A stretch of DNA of 64,000 nucleotides from an uncultured Mycoplasmatota bacterium (GTDB lineage Bacteria > Bacillota_I > Bacilli_A > RF39 > UBA660), in contig URZY01000001.1 in assembly GCA_900552495.1 (NCBI GenBank), positions 1-64,000 on the forward strand. Reading direction: 5' to 3'. Under the pieces are notes generated by a model that was given only the letters and a program-made list of their open reading frames with translations, made no database searches and was not told where the DNA came from. The position numbers and the translations under genes were made by a program. Below are positions 8,897 to 15,667 of this stretch, piece after piece. Position 1 is the stretch's first letter. Every line of letters begins with the position of its first letter.

Positions 8897-9397
8897 TTGA
8901 AACAAGTAGCAATAAATGATGATATTTTATTAAAAGAAAGAAAAATAAAATTAAAAGATTTAGCTTCACAGAAGGATGTAGAAGCTTCAGGAATAACTCT
9001 CGTTTTGAGCGACCGTGTAAGTTTTTCTAATGGATTATATCAAATACCTTTTGATATAGTAGAAGAAGTGACAGGTTCAACATTTGAGTATGACGATAAA
9101 AATCATGCTGTAAGAGTCAAAGAAGATTGTTGTGCCCTGTTGAGCGGTGCAATGTTTATGGATGGTTCTACTGGAGAGGGTTATTGTTGGACATTTATTA
9201 GAGTAAATGGCAGTAATAAAACATCAAATCTAGAAAGAATTATCAATAGAGATTACACGCACAATTCTGTTCCAGCAGTTTTTGTAAGTTTAAAAAAGAA
9301 TGATGTTATAACAATGCATACCGAATATAGTTCGTTAGTTGGAAATATTTCTGTGCGTAATGGAATCGTGACATTTATGTCAGTAGTAAAAATATGA
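8897..9397 (+). CDS. Phage fibre-associated protein with a C1q/jelly-roll-like domain
   Basis: 166 residues from TTG 8897. The first 30 residues (MKQVAINDDILLKERKIKLKDLAS) look like a fibre attachment or coiled segment. The rest is beta-rich with GLYQIPFDIVEEVTGSTFEYDD, GEGYCWTFIRVNG and an ISVRNGIVTFMSVVKI end, the pattern of C1q/TNF-like trimeric domains on phage fibres. The family call is by pattern only. The start is preceded by AAATTATT, as for the gene before it, and lacks a good ribosome site. Confidence 0.6.
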   Translation: MKQVAINDDILLKERKIKLKDLASQKDVEASGITLVLSDRVSFSNGLYQIPFDIVEEVTGSTFEYDDKNHAVRVKEDCCALLSGAMFMDGSTGEGYCWTFIRVNGSNKTSNLERIINRDYTHNSVPAVFVSLKKNDVITMHTEYSSLVGNISVRNGIVTFMSVVKI

Positions 9398-9406
9398 AGG
9401 AGTAAC

Positions 9407-9817
9407 ATGAAAGAGATATTGAATTTATTTTTTGAAAATTCTAAAGAATTAGCAGCAATCATCACTATAGCTAGTGTACTTATTGAAATTACGCCTGTTA
9501 AATTCAATCCGATTTCATACATTTTAAAAAAATTGGGTGGAATGATGAATGCTGATTTAAATATTAGATTAAGTAAATTGGAAGAATACGTAACCGAAAA
9601 TCACAAGAAAGAATTACGTATTCAAATATCAAATTTTGCATCTGATTTGCGACACAATGTTCCAAAGTCCGAATCACAATTTATAGCAATAATACAATTG
9701 TGTGATGAATATTTAGAGAATAAATGGAACTCCAAAGTTAAGTTAGATGCGGAATTTATTAAAGGTGAATATTTGAAAATAGGACAAAAGATAAAAAAAG
9801 AGGAGATAAAAATATGA
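9407..9817 (+). CDS. Phage membrane-anchored protein of the lysis module
   Basis: 136 residues starting after GAAGGAGTAAC. One hydrophobic N-terminal helix (about residues 12-30, LAAIITIASVLIEI) is followed by a charged helical domain. It overlaps the holin gene by four bases (ATGA). The layout of one membrane helix plus helical cytoplasmic part, next to a holin, resembles XhlA-like accessory lysis proteins, but I do not recognise the family with certainty. Confidence 0.6.
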   Translation: MKEILNLFFENSKELAAIITIASVLIEITPVKFNPISYILKKLGGMMNADLNIRLSKLEEYVTENHKKELRIQISNFASDLRHNVPKSESQFIAIIQLCDEYLENKWNSKVKLDAEFIKGEYLKIGQKIKKEEIKI

Positions 9818-10212
9818 TTAAATTATTATTAGGATTAGTAGCTGTTATGGTTGCTAATTTTTTGTTGGGTACGAATTTAGCACAATTAAAGAAAGAGTTT
9901 GATAAAGAAAAGATGATAAGTGGATTATTAAAAATAGGAGGTATCGTTTTAGGCATTTTAGCAATGCTAGGATGTGCATATTGTACTGAAGATATTATAG
10001 TGGCTAATATTAATGGTTCAAACGTAAATTTACTAGATGGTATGAGAGTAATGATCATATCGGCTATAACATTGTACGGATTACAAGATTTAAAAAAACT
10101 AGCAACTATATTTCAGTTAAAAACGCAAATTGAAGAGAAAAGTGAAAAATCAACTATTTCAATACCCGAAGAAAATATTATCGAAGTTGAGGAGATGGAA
10201 GAAAATGAATAA
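9814..10212 (+). CDS. Phage holin
   Basis: 132 residues with three hydrophobic segments (about 3-20, 40-57 and 78-95) and a highly acidic C-terminal tail (EENIIEVEEMEENE). Holins of this type open the membrane at lysis to release the endolysin. It sits between a small membrane protein and the endolysin, two genes upstream of it. It starts in an ATGA overlap with the previous gene and overlaps the start of the next by eight bases. Confidence 0.8.
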   Translation: MIKLLLGLVAVMVANFLLGTNLAQLKKEFDKEKMISGLLKIGGIVLGILAMLGCAYCTEDIIVANINGSNVNLLDGMRVMIISAITLYGLQDLKKLATIFQLKTQIEEKSEKSTISIPEENIIEVEEMEENE

Positions 10213-10474
10213 TGATAGAATGTTAGAAATTTGCAAAGATGTTGTTACTAATTATTTTAACGACAAAGTTGATAAAACGGACAATTTCAAATTGACAACA
10301 AATGATGTATATATTGTTTGGTTTAGTAAAACATTACAAAACTTTAAAGCATTGGTAAGCACGACTGTTAGCGACGGAATGTACTATGAAGTTACGTACA
10401 ATGGTGACAAAAAACAATTATATTTAGATGCTTATAAAAAGCTAGAAAATAAATGTATTGAAATAGAGGTGTAA
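10205..10474 (+). CDS. DUF6275-family phage protein
   Basis: 89 residues from ATG 10205 (GAGGAGATGG lies just upstream), which overlaps the holin stop. The sequence MNNDRMLEICKDVVTNYFN, WFSKTLQNFKALVSTTVSDG and YLDAYKKLENK matches the DUF6275 pattern seen beside holin and endolysin genes in gut phages. The function is unknown. The reading frame is open further upstream, but that part is within the holin gene and is not used in homologues as I know them. Confidence 0.75.
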   Translation: MNNDRMLEICKDVVTNYFNDKVDKTDNFKLTTNDVYIVWFSKTLQNFKALVSTTVSDGMYYEVTYNGDKKQLYLDAYKKLENKCIEIEV

Positions 10475-10476
10475 GT

Positions 10477-11436
10477 ATGGAAAAAGCAATGTATCCATCA
10501 AAGATAATTCGCATTACTCAAAAGGATCACGTTGGAACTCATGCCGGTTGTTGGGCTGTTGACGAAGCTGGGATTGATGGTGGAATAGGAAATCTTCATG
10601 CACCATTTACTGGGAAAATTGTAAAAATATACCCAAATAGCGCAAATGAGATATGGCTTGAGAGTTTAGATAAAGTTGAATATCCAGATGGAACAATTGA
10701 TTATATGACTATATTGATATGTCATGATAACGATATATCAGATTTATGGGTAGGAAAAATTATAAAACAGGGTGAAGTATTTTATCAAGAAGGTACTAAA
10801 GGAAACGCAACTGGAAATCATAATCATATGGAATGTGGAAAAGGCAAATTTACTGGTACTGGCTGGCATAAAGACTCTGCAGGTTATTGGAGCATTAATA
10901 ATGGTAAGAAAATCGATGAGTGTCTATTTATAGATGACTCATACACTGTTAAAAATGCAGCAGGTTATAATTTTAAAAAGGTTGTTAGTCATTTTGGAAC
11001 TCCGGTAGCAAGAAATGAAAAAGTAAATCAAATTAAAATAAATGAAGATGCTACTATTGTTAGAGCAAGAAAAATCCCCAATGGAGATGTTTTAGGATAT
11101 ATGAATCCTGGAATATACAATTCTTTAGAAGTTGTTAATAAAGATGGCTACGATTGGCATAGAGTAGAGGATAACTTATGGTTTGCACATTCAAACGCTT
11201 GGTCAGAAGTTTTGAGTAAAAAAGAGGAGCCTAAAGTTCCGACTATCGAAGAATTGCAAGATAAAATTATTTCGTTAGAAAAAGAAACAATAAAATTAAA
11301 AGATGAAAAGCAATTACTAATTAAAGAACTAGACATATTAAAATCAAATCAGCCTAAATTAATTTTCGAAAGTTCTAAACTTGATTATTATGCAATAAAA
11401 TTGAATGAAAAAGATAAATTGTATATAGCAAAATAA
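10477..11436 (+). CDS. Endolysin: M23-type peptidoglycan endopeptidase with SH3 domain
   Basis: 319 residues after GAGGTGTAAGT. Residues 1-160 are an M23/LytM-like metallopeptidase: the first zinc ligands are expected in THAGCWAVDEAGID (about 21-33) and the HxH motif is in GNATGNHNHME (about 109-119). SH3-type cell-wall binding follows (about 180-245: INEDATIVRARKIPNGDVLGYMN). A coiled coil then occupies residues 255-295 (EELQDKIISLEKETIKLKDEKQ). It has no signal peptide, so it needs the holin. A strong terminator follows the gene. Confidence 0.88.
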   Translation: MEKAMYPSKIIRITQKDHVGTHAGCWAVDEAGIDGGIGNLHAPFTGKIVKIYPNSANEIWLESLDKVEYPDGTIDYMTILICHDNDISDLWVGKIIKQGEVFYQEGTKGNATGNHNHMECGKGKFTGTGWHKDSAGYWSINNGKKIDECLFIDDSYTVKNAAGYNFKKVVSHFGTPVARNEKVNQIKINEDATIVRARKIPNGDVLGYMNPGIYNSLEVVNKDGYDWHRVEDNLWFAHSNAWSEVLSKKEEPKVPTIEELQDKIISLEKETIKLKDEKQLLIKELDILKSNQPKLIFESSKLDYYAIKLNEKDKLYIAK

Positions 11437-11450
11437 AAGAAATCAAATAA

Positions 11451-11500
11451 AAAGTACTGTGAAATTGTAAAAAGTGCAATTTGCAGTACTTCTTTTTTTA
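11451..11500 (+). terminator. Terminator after the endolysin gene
   Basis: AAGTACTG (11452-11459) pairs with CAGTACTT (11484-11491), with an inner AAATTG / CAATTT extension, followed by a T-rich run at 11491-11499. It closes the late phage operon. Confidence 0.88.
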
Positions 11501-11532
11501 TGCAATAATACCTGCGAAAGCGAGGTGATTAG

Positions 11533-11712
11533 ATGTATAGAGGGTGTATTTTAAATGAAAAACAGGTAGCAGAATATAACAAAACTTATAATACAAATTT
11601 AACTAGTATAATGATTGTACAATATAAGAATAAGTATTATGCTATTTTAGACTGTGATATAAAAAAGAAAATATATAAAAAAGAAGCCTTAAATTATTTT
11701 ATTAATGAATGA
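11533..11712 (+). CDS. Small phage protein, unknown
   Basis: 59 residues from ATG 11533 with GCGAGGTGATT as ribosome site, ending at TGA 11710-11712. The product (MYRGCILNEKQVAEYNKTYN... YYAILDCDIKKKIYKKEAL) is small, basic and has a strand-like YKNKYYAILD core. It lies between two terminators, so it is probably a separately expressed phage accessory gene. I do not recognise it. Confidence 0.6.
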   Translation: MYRGCILNEKQVAEYNKTYNTNLTSIMIVQYKNKYYAILDCDIKKKIYKKEALNYFINE

Positions 11713-11779
11713 AAATTACTAAAAAATGGGTAAATATTATTGAAAATGTGAAAAATAATGATATAGTTTAGTTGTTATT

Positions 11780-11815
11780 GAGCTTTGGTTACCCGTGTGG
11801 GTCAAAGCTTTTTTT
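11780..11815 (+). terminator. Terminator, AGCTTTG/CAAAGCT stem
   Basis: AGCTTTG...ACCC (11781-11794) pairs with GGGT-CAAAGCT around GTGT, then seven T. It ends transcription of the small plus-strand gene and may also work in reverse for the operon at 12234-11835, since A-rich sequence lies on its left and right. Confidence 0.75.
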
Positions 11816-11834
11816 GTTATAAAAAAAAGAAGCC

Positions 11835-12035
11835 TTATTTATCTTCCTTTTCTACTTTATATTTTAAATCATCAATTGCATTTCTTAAAAACTGTGCCTT
11901 TGTTAAGCCTTTTTCTTTTAGTAATTTATTTAGACATTCCATATCGTCTTTTTTTAAATTTACTTTAAAAATTGAATAGTGCTCTTTTTTATATTGTTGA
12001 ATATATTGATTTTGATTAAATTTTTCTTTTTCCAT
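11835..12035 (-). CDS. Small ribbon-helix-helix-type DNA-binding protein
   Basis: 66 residues. The core YSIFKVNLKKDDMECLNKLL-KEKGLTKAQFLRNAIDDL has the strand-helix-turn-helix pattern of MetJ/Arc-type regulators: a beta strand (IFKVNLK), helix 1 (KDDMECLNKLLKEKG) and helix 2 (TKAQFLRNAIDDL). The basic N-terminal arm precedes the strand. The ribosome site is AAAGGAACG. It is the second gene of a two-gene operon whose promoter holds a perfect palindrome, so autoregulation is a reasonable inference. Alternative roles: antitoxin or phage accessory repressor. Confidence 0.75.
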   Translation of the reverse strand: MEKEKFNQNQYIQQYKKEHYSIFKVNLKKDDMECLNKLLKEKGLTKAQFLRNAIDDLKYKVEKEDK

Positions 12036-12086
12036 TCTATCGTTCCTTTACAAAATATATATTTTTTGTTAAAATTAATATTGGAA

Positions 12087-12102
12087 GAGGACTTATGTCC
12101 TC
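12087..12102 (-). other. Short hairpin between the two genes of the reverse operon
   Basis: GAGGAC / GTCCTC six-base perfect stem with a four-base loop just after the stop of the 41-residue peptide. On the reverse strand it is followed by TTCC and no clear T run, so it may be an RNA processing or partial attenuation site rather than a full terminator. It lies 52 bases upstream of the RHH gene start. Confidence 0.5.
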
Positions 12103-12108
12103 GACCAG

Positions 12109-12234
12109 TTACCATGCTAGCATGATTATCGCAAATACCAAATATTCAACAGCGATAAATATTGCTAGCTTTTTGAATGCTTTAAATTCGATTAATTCAT
12201 CTAATCCAAAGTATTCATAGAATGATTTTAACAT
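12109..12234 (-). CDS. 41-residue single-pass membrane peptide
   Basis: It starts at 12234 with an excellent ribosome site (GAAAGGAGGGAAACA) and ends with TAA at 12109-12111. The N-terminal half is acidic/amphipathic (MLKSFYEYFGLDELIEFKAF) and the C-terminal half is one hydrophobic helix after KK (LAIFIAVEYLVFAIIMLAW). It is the first gene of an operon with the RHH protein. Location at the prophage edge with its own promoter suggests a lysogenic conversion, superinfection-exclusion or toxin-like peptide. No family was recognised. Confidence 0.7.
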   Translation of the reverse strand: MLKSFYEYFGLDELIEFKAFKKLAIFIAVEYLVFAIIMLAW

Positions 12235-12257
12235 TGTTTCCCTCCTTTCATGATATT

Positions 12258-12287
12258 AGTATAACACATTGTGTACCACAATGTCAA
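12258..12287 (-). promoter_or_regulatory. Strong sigma-A-type promoter of the membrane peptide/RHH operon
   Basis: On the reverse strand: -35 TTGACA (12287-12282), 18-base spacer, -10 TATACT (12263-12258). Transcription would start near 12250 and give a leader of about 15 bases before the GGAGGG ribosome site. The match to consensus is very good. Confidence 0.85.
12266..12284. promoter_or_regulatory. Perfect palindromic operator inside the promoter
   Basis: ACATTGTG-TAC-CACAATGT, eight-base arms with a three-base centre, filling the spacer between -35 and -10. A protein bound here would block RNA polymerase. The RHH protein encoded in the same operon is the best candidate binder. The phage repressor is an alternative. 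Confidence 0.75.
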
Positions 12288-12426
12288 TAGAAAAATAAAA
12301 TAATTTTAAAATACGACAATAATAACGTGATATTTTATTAAAAATGATATTAAATAATGAATAATAAAATATAACAATTATATATAATATAAAGAAATAA
12401 AAAATTGTAAAAATCATTTTTTATAT
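12288..12426. other. Gene-free AT-rich stretch at the prophage right edge
   Basis: Between the accessory operon promoter and the attachment remnant there is only very AT-rich sequence with no supported reading frame or RNA gene. It may hold arm-type integrase or excisionase sites, but none can be recognised by eye. Confidence 0.5.
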
Positions 12427-12443
12427 TCTCCTCAGCTCCACCA
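12427..12443 (+). other. Putative prophage attachment site: tmRNA (ssrA) 3'-end remnant
   Basis: TCTCCTCAGCTCCACCA ends with CAGCTCCACCA, identical to the 3' end of tmRNA in many bacteria, including the encoded CCA. The rest of an ssrA gene is absent on its left, where prophage DNA begins. A good terminator follows 39 bases to the right. This is what is expected when a phage integrates into the 3' end of ssrA and leaves a duplicated core at the far end. Confidence 0.75.
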
Positions 12444-12481
12444 TTTGAAATTAAATTCAAGTTTTTTGAATCAATATAAAT

Positions 12482-12515
12482 CTACTTTCCGTTTTAGTTG
12501 AAGGTAGTTTTTTAT
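12482..12515 (+). terminator. Terminator, probably the original ssrA terminator
   Basis: CTACTTTC (12482-12489) pairs with GAAGGTAG (12500-12507) with one G-U pair, followed by six T. No gene precedes it except the tmRNA 3' remnant, so it is best explained as the host ssrA terminator separated from its gene by the prophage. Confidence 0.75.
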
Positions 12516-12605
12516 TTGTAAATTATTATGATATTTTGAACTTTAAAAGTAATAAAAAAAGTAATATTATAATTATAGATTTAAATTAGTTAGGAGTGGT
12601 ATTTT

Positions 12606-13040
12606 ATGGTGTATCATTTGGTGAGTGCTAATGAAACTGATATGGTTTATTTAAAAGAGGCAAAGTTATATAATATTTTTAAATATGCTAGTGGTTTAGA
12701 GAAAGAAGAAGTTTTAAGAATTAAGAAATATATTGATGAGCATATACCACTGGAGATAAGTGGCTATAAAATGGTTATATGTGATGGTAAAAAAGTTGGT
12801 TGTTGTTTTGTTTGTGATAAGGATGATGGGGTTATACTTGATGAAATATTTATTGAAGAAGGTTATAGGAATAAGGGAATTGGATCAGATATAATAAAGA
12901 AAATATTAGAAAATAATGAGATAGTTTATTTATGGGTTTATAAGGAAAACTTCAAAGCAATTAGGTTATATAAAAAATTGGGATTTGGTATAATTGAAGA
13001 GACAAAAACAAGGTATTATATGAAATATATAAAACAATAG
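12606..13040 (+). CDS. GNAT-family N-acetyltransferase
   Basis: 144 residues. The acetyl-CoA binding motif is EIFIEEGYRNKGIGSDIIKK (about residues 80-98, R-x-K-G-x-G type), followed by the YLWVYKENFKAIRLYKKLGF segment typical of GNAT proteins and a C-terminal YYMKYIK strand. It transfers an acetyl group to an amine; the substrate is unknown. A -10 TATAAT lies at 12568-12573 and the ribosome site is TAGGAGTGG. It is followed after 17 bases by a P-loop kinase, so the two are probably co-transcribed. Confidence 0.85.
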   Translation: MVYHLVSANETDMVYLKEAKLYNIFKYASGLEKEEVLRIKKYIDEHIPLEISGYKMVICDGKKVGCCFVCDKDDGVILDEIFIEEGYRNKGIGSDIIKKILENNEIVYLWVYKENFKAIRLYKKLGFGIIEETKTRYYMKYIKQ

Positions 13041-13057
13041 GTTTTGGAGAAATAAGT

Positions 13058-13588
13058 ATGAGTAAAATAATGATATGTGGGTTAAATGGAAGTGGGAAAA
13101 CTACTTTAGGTAAAAGTTTAGCAATGGTTCTTAATTATAGGCATTTGGATGTTGAAGATTACTATTTTCCTAATGAGGATAACTATAAATATAAGACAGC
13201 ATTAACGAAGGAAAAGGTAACGAAAAAAATAGAGGAAGATTTTAATAAATATAATAATATAGTTTTTACAGCTTGTAAGGGTGATTATGGAAATATAAGT
13301 TCTAAATATGATGTTGTTATATATATTCATTTAGATAGAGAAACAAGATTGAAAAGAGTTAAACAAAGATCATATAACCAATTTGGGAGTAGAATTTTTA
13401 AAAATGGCGATTTATTTGAAAAAGAAAGTAAATTTTTTAATATGGTGTATAACAGAGATGAATTAGATATAATAAATTGGTTTAATAAGTTGGAGTGTTA
13501 TAAGATTGAGATTGATGGTTCAAAGTCAATAGATGAAAATATAAAGATTATATTGATGCAATTGAAAGATTTTGATAGGAGATTATGA
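13058..13588 (+). CDS. P-loop kinase-like protein (AAA/shikimate-kinase type)
   Basis: 176 residues with Walker A GLNGSGKTT at residues 8-16 and the small kinase layout: DVEDYYFPN acceptor region near 32-40 and a basic lid segment RETRLKRVKQRSYNQFG around 103-120. This is the pattern of small nucleotide or metabolite kinases of uncertain substrate. Genes like this are often annotated only as AAA family ATPase. It lies in an operon with the acetyltransferase. Confidence 0.75.
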   Translation: MSKIMICGLNGSGKTTLGKSLAMVLNYRHLDVEDYYFPNEDNYKYKTALTKEKVTKKIEEDFNKYNNIVFTACKGDYGNISSKYDVVIYIHLDRETRLKRVKQRSYNQFGSRIFKNGDLFEKESKFFNMVYNRDELDIINWFNKLECYKIEIDGSKSIDENIKIILMQLKDFDRRL

Positions 13589-13666
13589 AAATTATGTTGG
13601 AAAAGAGAAGGATGTTTTAATGTTTATTTAATAAAACTGTTATAATATTGGTTAGAGGTGATAATT

Positions 13667-14353
13667 TTGCGGATATTAATTGTTGAGGATGAATTTAATT
13701 TAGCAGATATTATTGCTAGTCGTTTGAAAAAAGAGAAATATACAGTTGATATTTCTACGAATGGTGAGGATGGCTTATTTAATTCTTTGAGTGGTATTTA
13801 TAATTTAATTATTTTAGATGTTATGTTGCCAATGGTAAATGGTTATGAAATATTAAAAAAAATACGAGAAGAAAAAATTGATGTAAAAGTAATTATGCTT
13901 ACAGCTAAATCAGAATTAGAAGATAAATTGAGTGGTTTTAATTATGGAGCCGATGATTATCTTACGAAGCCTTTTCATATGGAGGAATTAGTGGCCAGAG
14001 TAAATGTTCAATTGCGGCGTGATGAGTCTAAAAAGATAGTTAATTATTTGGAAACAGGAAATTTGAGATTAAATTTGAAATCTTCTACTTTACTCTGTAC
14101 AAAAACGAATGAATCAATTGAAATTTCTTGTAAAGAGTTCTTGCTGTTAGAATATTTGATGCAAAATAAAGATCTTATAATTTCAAAAGAGCAAATTTAT
14201 GATAAGGTATGGGGAATAGATAATGAGTGTGAGTCAAATAATTTAGAAGCATATATATCTTTTGTGAGAAAAAAATTAAAAATAATTGGGTCTAATGTTT
14301 CAATAAAGGCAGTTAGAGGATTAGGCTATAAATTAGAGGTATGTGATGAATAA
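13667..14353 (+). CDS. OmpR-family response regulator
   Basis: 228 residues when started at TTG 13667, which gives MRILIVEDE and sits seven bases after AGAGGTGAT; a GTG at 13658 lies inside that ribosome site. The receiver domain has the acidic pair in VEDE, phospho-acceptor Asp51 in IILDVMLP and Lys in the YLTKPF segment. The C-terminal winged helix ends KAVRGLGYKLEV. A -10 TATAAT is at 13641-13646. It overlaps the histidine kinase start. It is likely to control the ABC transporter and surface protein genes downstream. Confidence 0.93.
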   Translation: MRILIVEDEFNLADIIASRLKKEKYTVDISTNGEDGLFNSLSGIYNLIILDVMLPMVNGYEILKKIREEKIDVKVIMLTAKSELEDKLSGFNYGADDYLTKPFHMEELVARVNVQLRRDESKKIVNYLETGNLRLNLKSSTLLCTKTNESIEISCKEFLLLEYLMQNKDLIISKEQIYDKVWGIDNECESNNLEAYISFVRKKLKIIGSNVSIKAVRGLGYKLEVCDE

Positions 14354-15602
14354 ATTAAGAAAAAAGATTTTTTGGGTTTTGTTTATAATTCTATCACTTT
14401 TTTTTGTAAGTATTTTAATTATTTTTAATTCCCAGCATTATATTAGAGAAAAAAGAAATATTGAACAAAACTTAAGTAGAATGGATATTCGTTTTGAGAA
14501 AAAACCAATTACTGACGAAAAGGCCTTTGAACCGGGAAGTGTAAATGACAATAATGATATACCAAAAGAAGAAGATCAGAGAAGATTTATGGATGCAACA
14601 ATTTATACAATTTTACTTGACGATAGTGGTATTAAGGAAATTATTAGTCATACTGAGGATGGTTTGATTACTTCAAATATTCAAGAAATAGTAACAGAGA
14701 TAATTAATGATAATGAGATTGATACAACTTTTATAGGGTGTTTGTATATGTCTGATTATGCTTATAAATATGAAGTTAACCATTATATTACTTTAGTTGA
14801 TATTAGTGATGTGAAAAAATTATTAATATCATCGCTTGAAATTTCAGTAATTTTATTGGTATTAGGTGAAATAATTATTATTTTAATTTCTAGAATGCTT
14901 TCTAATTGGATTATAAAACCGGTTGAAATAAGTTTTAATAAGCAGAAACAGTTTATTGCTGATGCTTCTCATGAATTGAAGACTCCATTGTCAGTAATAA
15001 TGGCTTGTGCCGAAACATTAGAAAACAATCATGATGATAAGTGGTTGAAAAATATTAAGACAGAGTCAGAGAGGATGAATAAATTGATTACTAATTTGTT
15101 AGATTTAGCAAAGCTTGAACAAGATGTTAATCAGGAGTTGTATGAAGAGGTAAATTTATCAAAAGTAGTTGAAAAAACAATTCTTACATTTGAAAGTCTG
15201 GCTTATGAGAAAAAAATAAAATTAGAGTATAATGTTGATGAAAATGTCGTTTTTCGTTGTATAGAAGAAGATATTAGAAGGTTAATTATTATATTATTAG
15301 ATAATGCTATTAAACATAGTCCTAAGAAAGGACAAATTATAGTTAATTTACGGAGTTCAAAAGATGAAATTATTTTAGAAGTTATGAATGATGGTTTGCC
15401 TATTCCAAAGGGAGAGGAAGAAAAAATATTTGAACGTTTTTATAGAGGCGATAAGTCTAGAAATAGAGATGATAATAGATATGGTTTAGGTTTAGCTATC
15501 GCTAAATGTATTGTACTAAATCATAATGGTAAGATAGCTGCCTTTTCCAATGATAAATATACAGTTTTTAAAACAATTTTAAAAAATAAGAACATTAAAT
15601 AA
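14346..15602 (+). CDS. Sensor histidine kinase
   Basis: 418 residues from ATG 14346 (GTG 14343 possible). Transmembrane helix 1 is residues 7-27, an extracellular sensing part of about 135 residues follows, and helix 2 is at about 160-185. The H-box FIADASHELKTP carries the phospho-acceptor His209. The N-box DNAIKHSP, FERFYRGD and GLGLAIAKCI boxes complete the ATPase domain. The extracellular part is acidic. It is translationally coupled to the response regulator. The hairpin at its 3' end separates it from the ABC genes. Confidence 0.93.
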   Translation: MNKLRKKIFWVLFIILSLFFVSILIIFNSQHYIREKRNIEQNLSRMDIRFEKKPITDEKAFEPGSVNDNNDIPKEEDQRRFMDATIYTILLDDSGIKEIISHTEDGLITSNIQEIVTEIINDNEIDTTFIGCLYMSDYAYKYEVNHYITLVDISDVKKLLISSLEISVILLVLGEIIIILISRMLSNWIIKPVEISFNKQKQFIADASHELKTPLSVIMACAETLENNHDDKWLKNIKTESERMNKLITNLLDLAKLEQDVNQELYEEVNLSKVVEKTILTFESLAYEKKIKLEYNVDENVVFRCIEEDIRRLIIILLDNAIKHSPKKGQIIVNLRSSKDEIILEVMNDGLPIPKGEEEKIFERFYRGDKSRNRDDNRYGLGLAIAKCIVLNHNGKIAAFSNDKYTVFKTILKNKNIK

Positions 15603-15625
15603 GAAATTTAATGTTCTTTTAATAT
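15588..15625 (+). terminator. Terminator/attenuator overlapping the histidine kinase stop
   Basis: A 13-base perfect stem AAGAACATTAAAT / ATTTAATGTTCTT (15588-15600 and 15606-15618) with a five-base loop and short T tail. It includes the stop codon of the kinase gene. It would separate low-level regulator expression from the transporter genes. Confidence 0.8.
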
Positions 15626-15667
15626 TTCTAAAATATAATTGGAATGAATTTGAAAGGAATGATGAAA

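Larger units (their letters stand above)
1..12443. mobile_element. Right part of a siphovirus-type prophage
   Basis: The gene order is tail tube end, tail assembly chaperone with frameshift, tape measure, Dit, tail-tip protein, DUF859, fibres, holin and endolysin, which is the standard late module of siphoviruses of Gram-positive hosts. It is followed by a short reverse-strand accessory operon. The right edge is placed at 12443, where a copy of the tmRNA 3' end (CAGCTCCACCA) is followed by a terminator and clearly host genes. Head, replication and integrase genes lie to the left, outside the window. The lysis and tail genes look intact, so the phage may be functional, but this cannot be shown from the window. 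Confidence 0.9.

Noticed and set aside
10130..10204. Longer start for the DUF6275 gene at 10130
   Set aside because: This part overlaps the holin coding sequence, and ATG 10205 has a good ribosome site and a family-like N-terminus.
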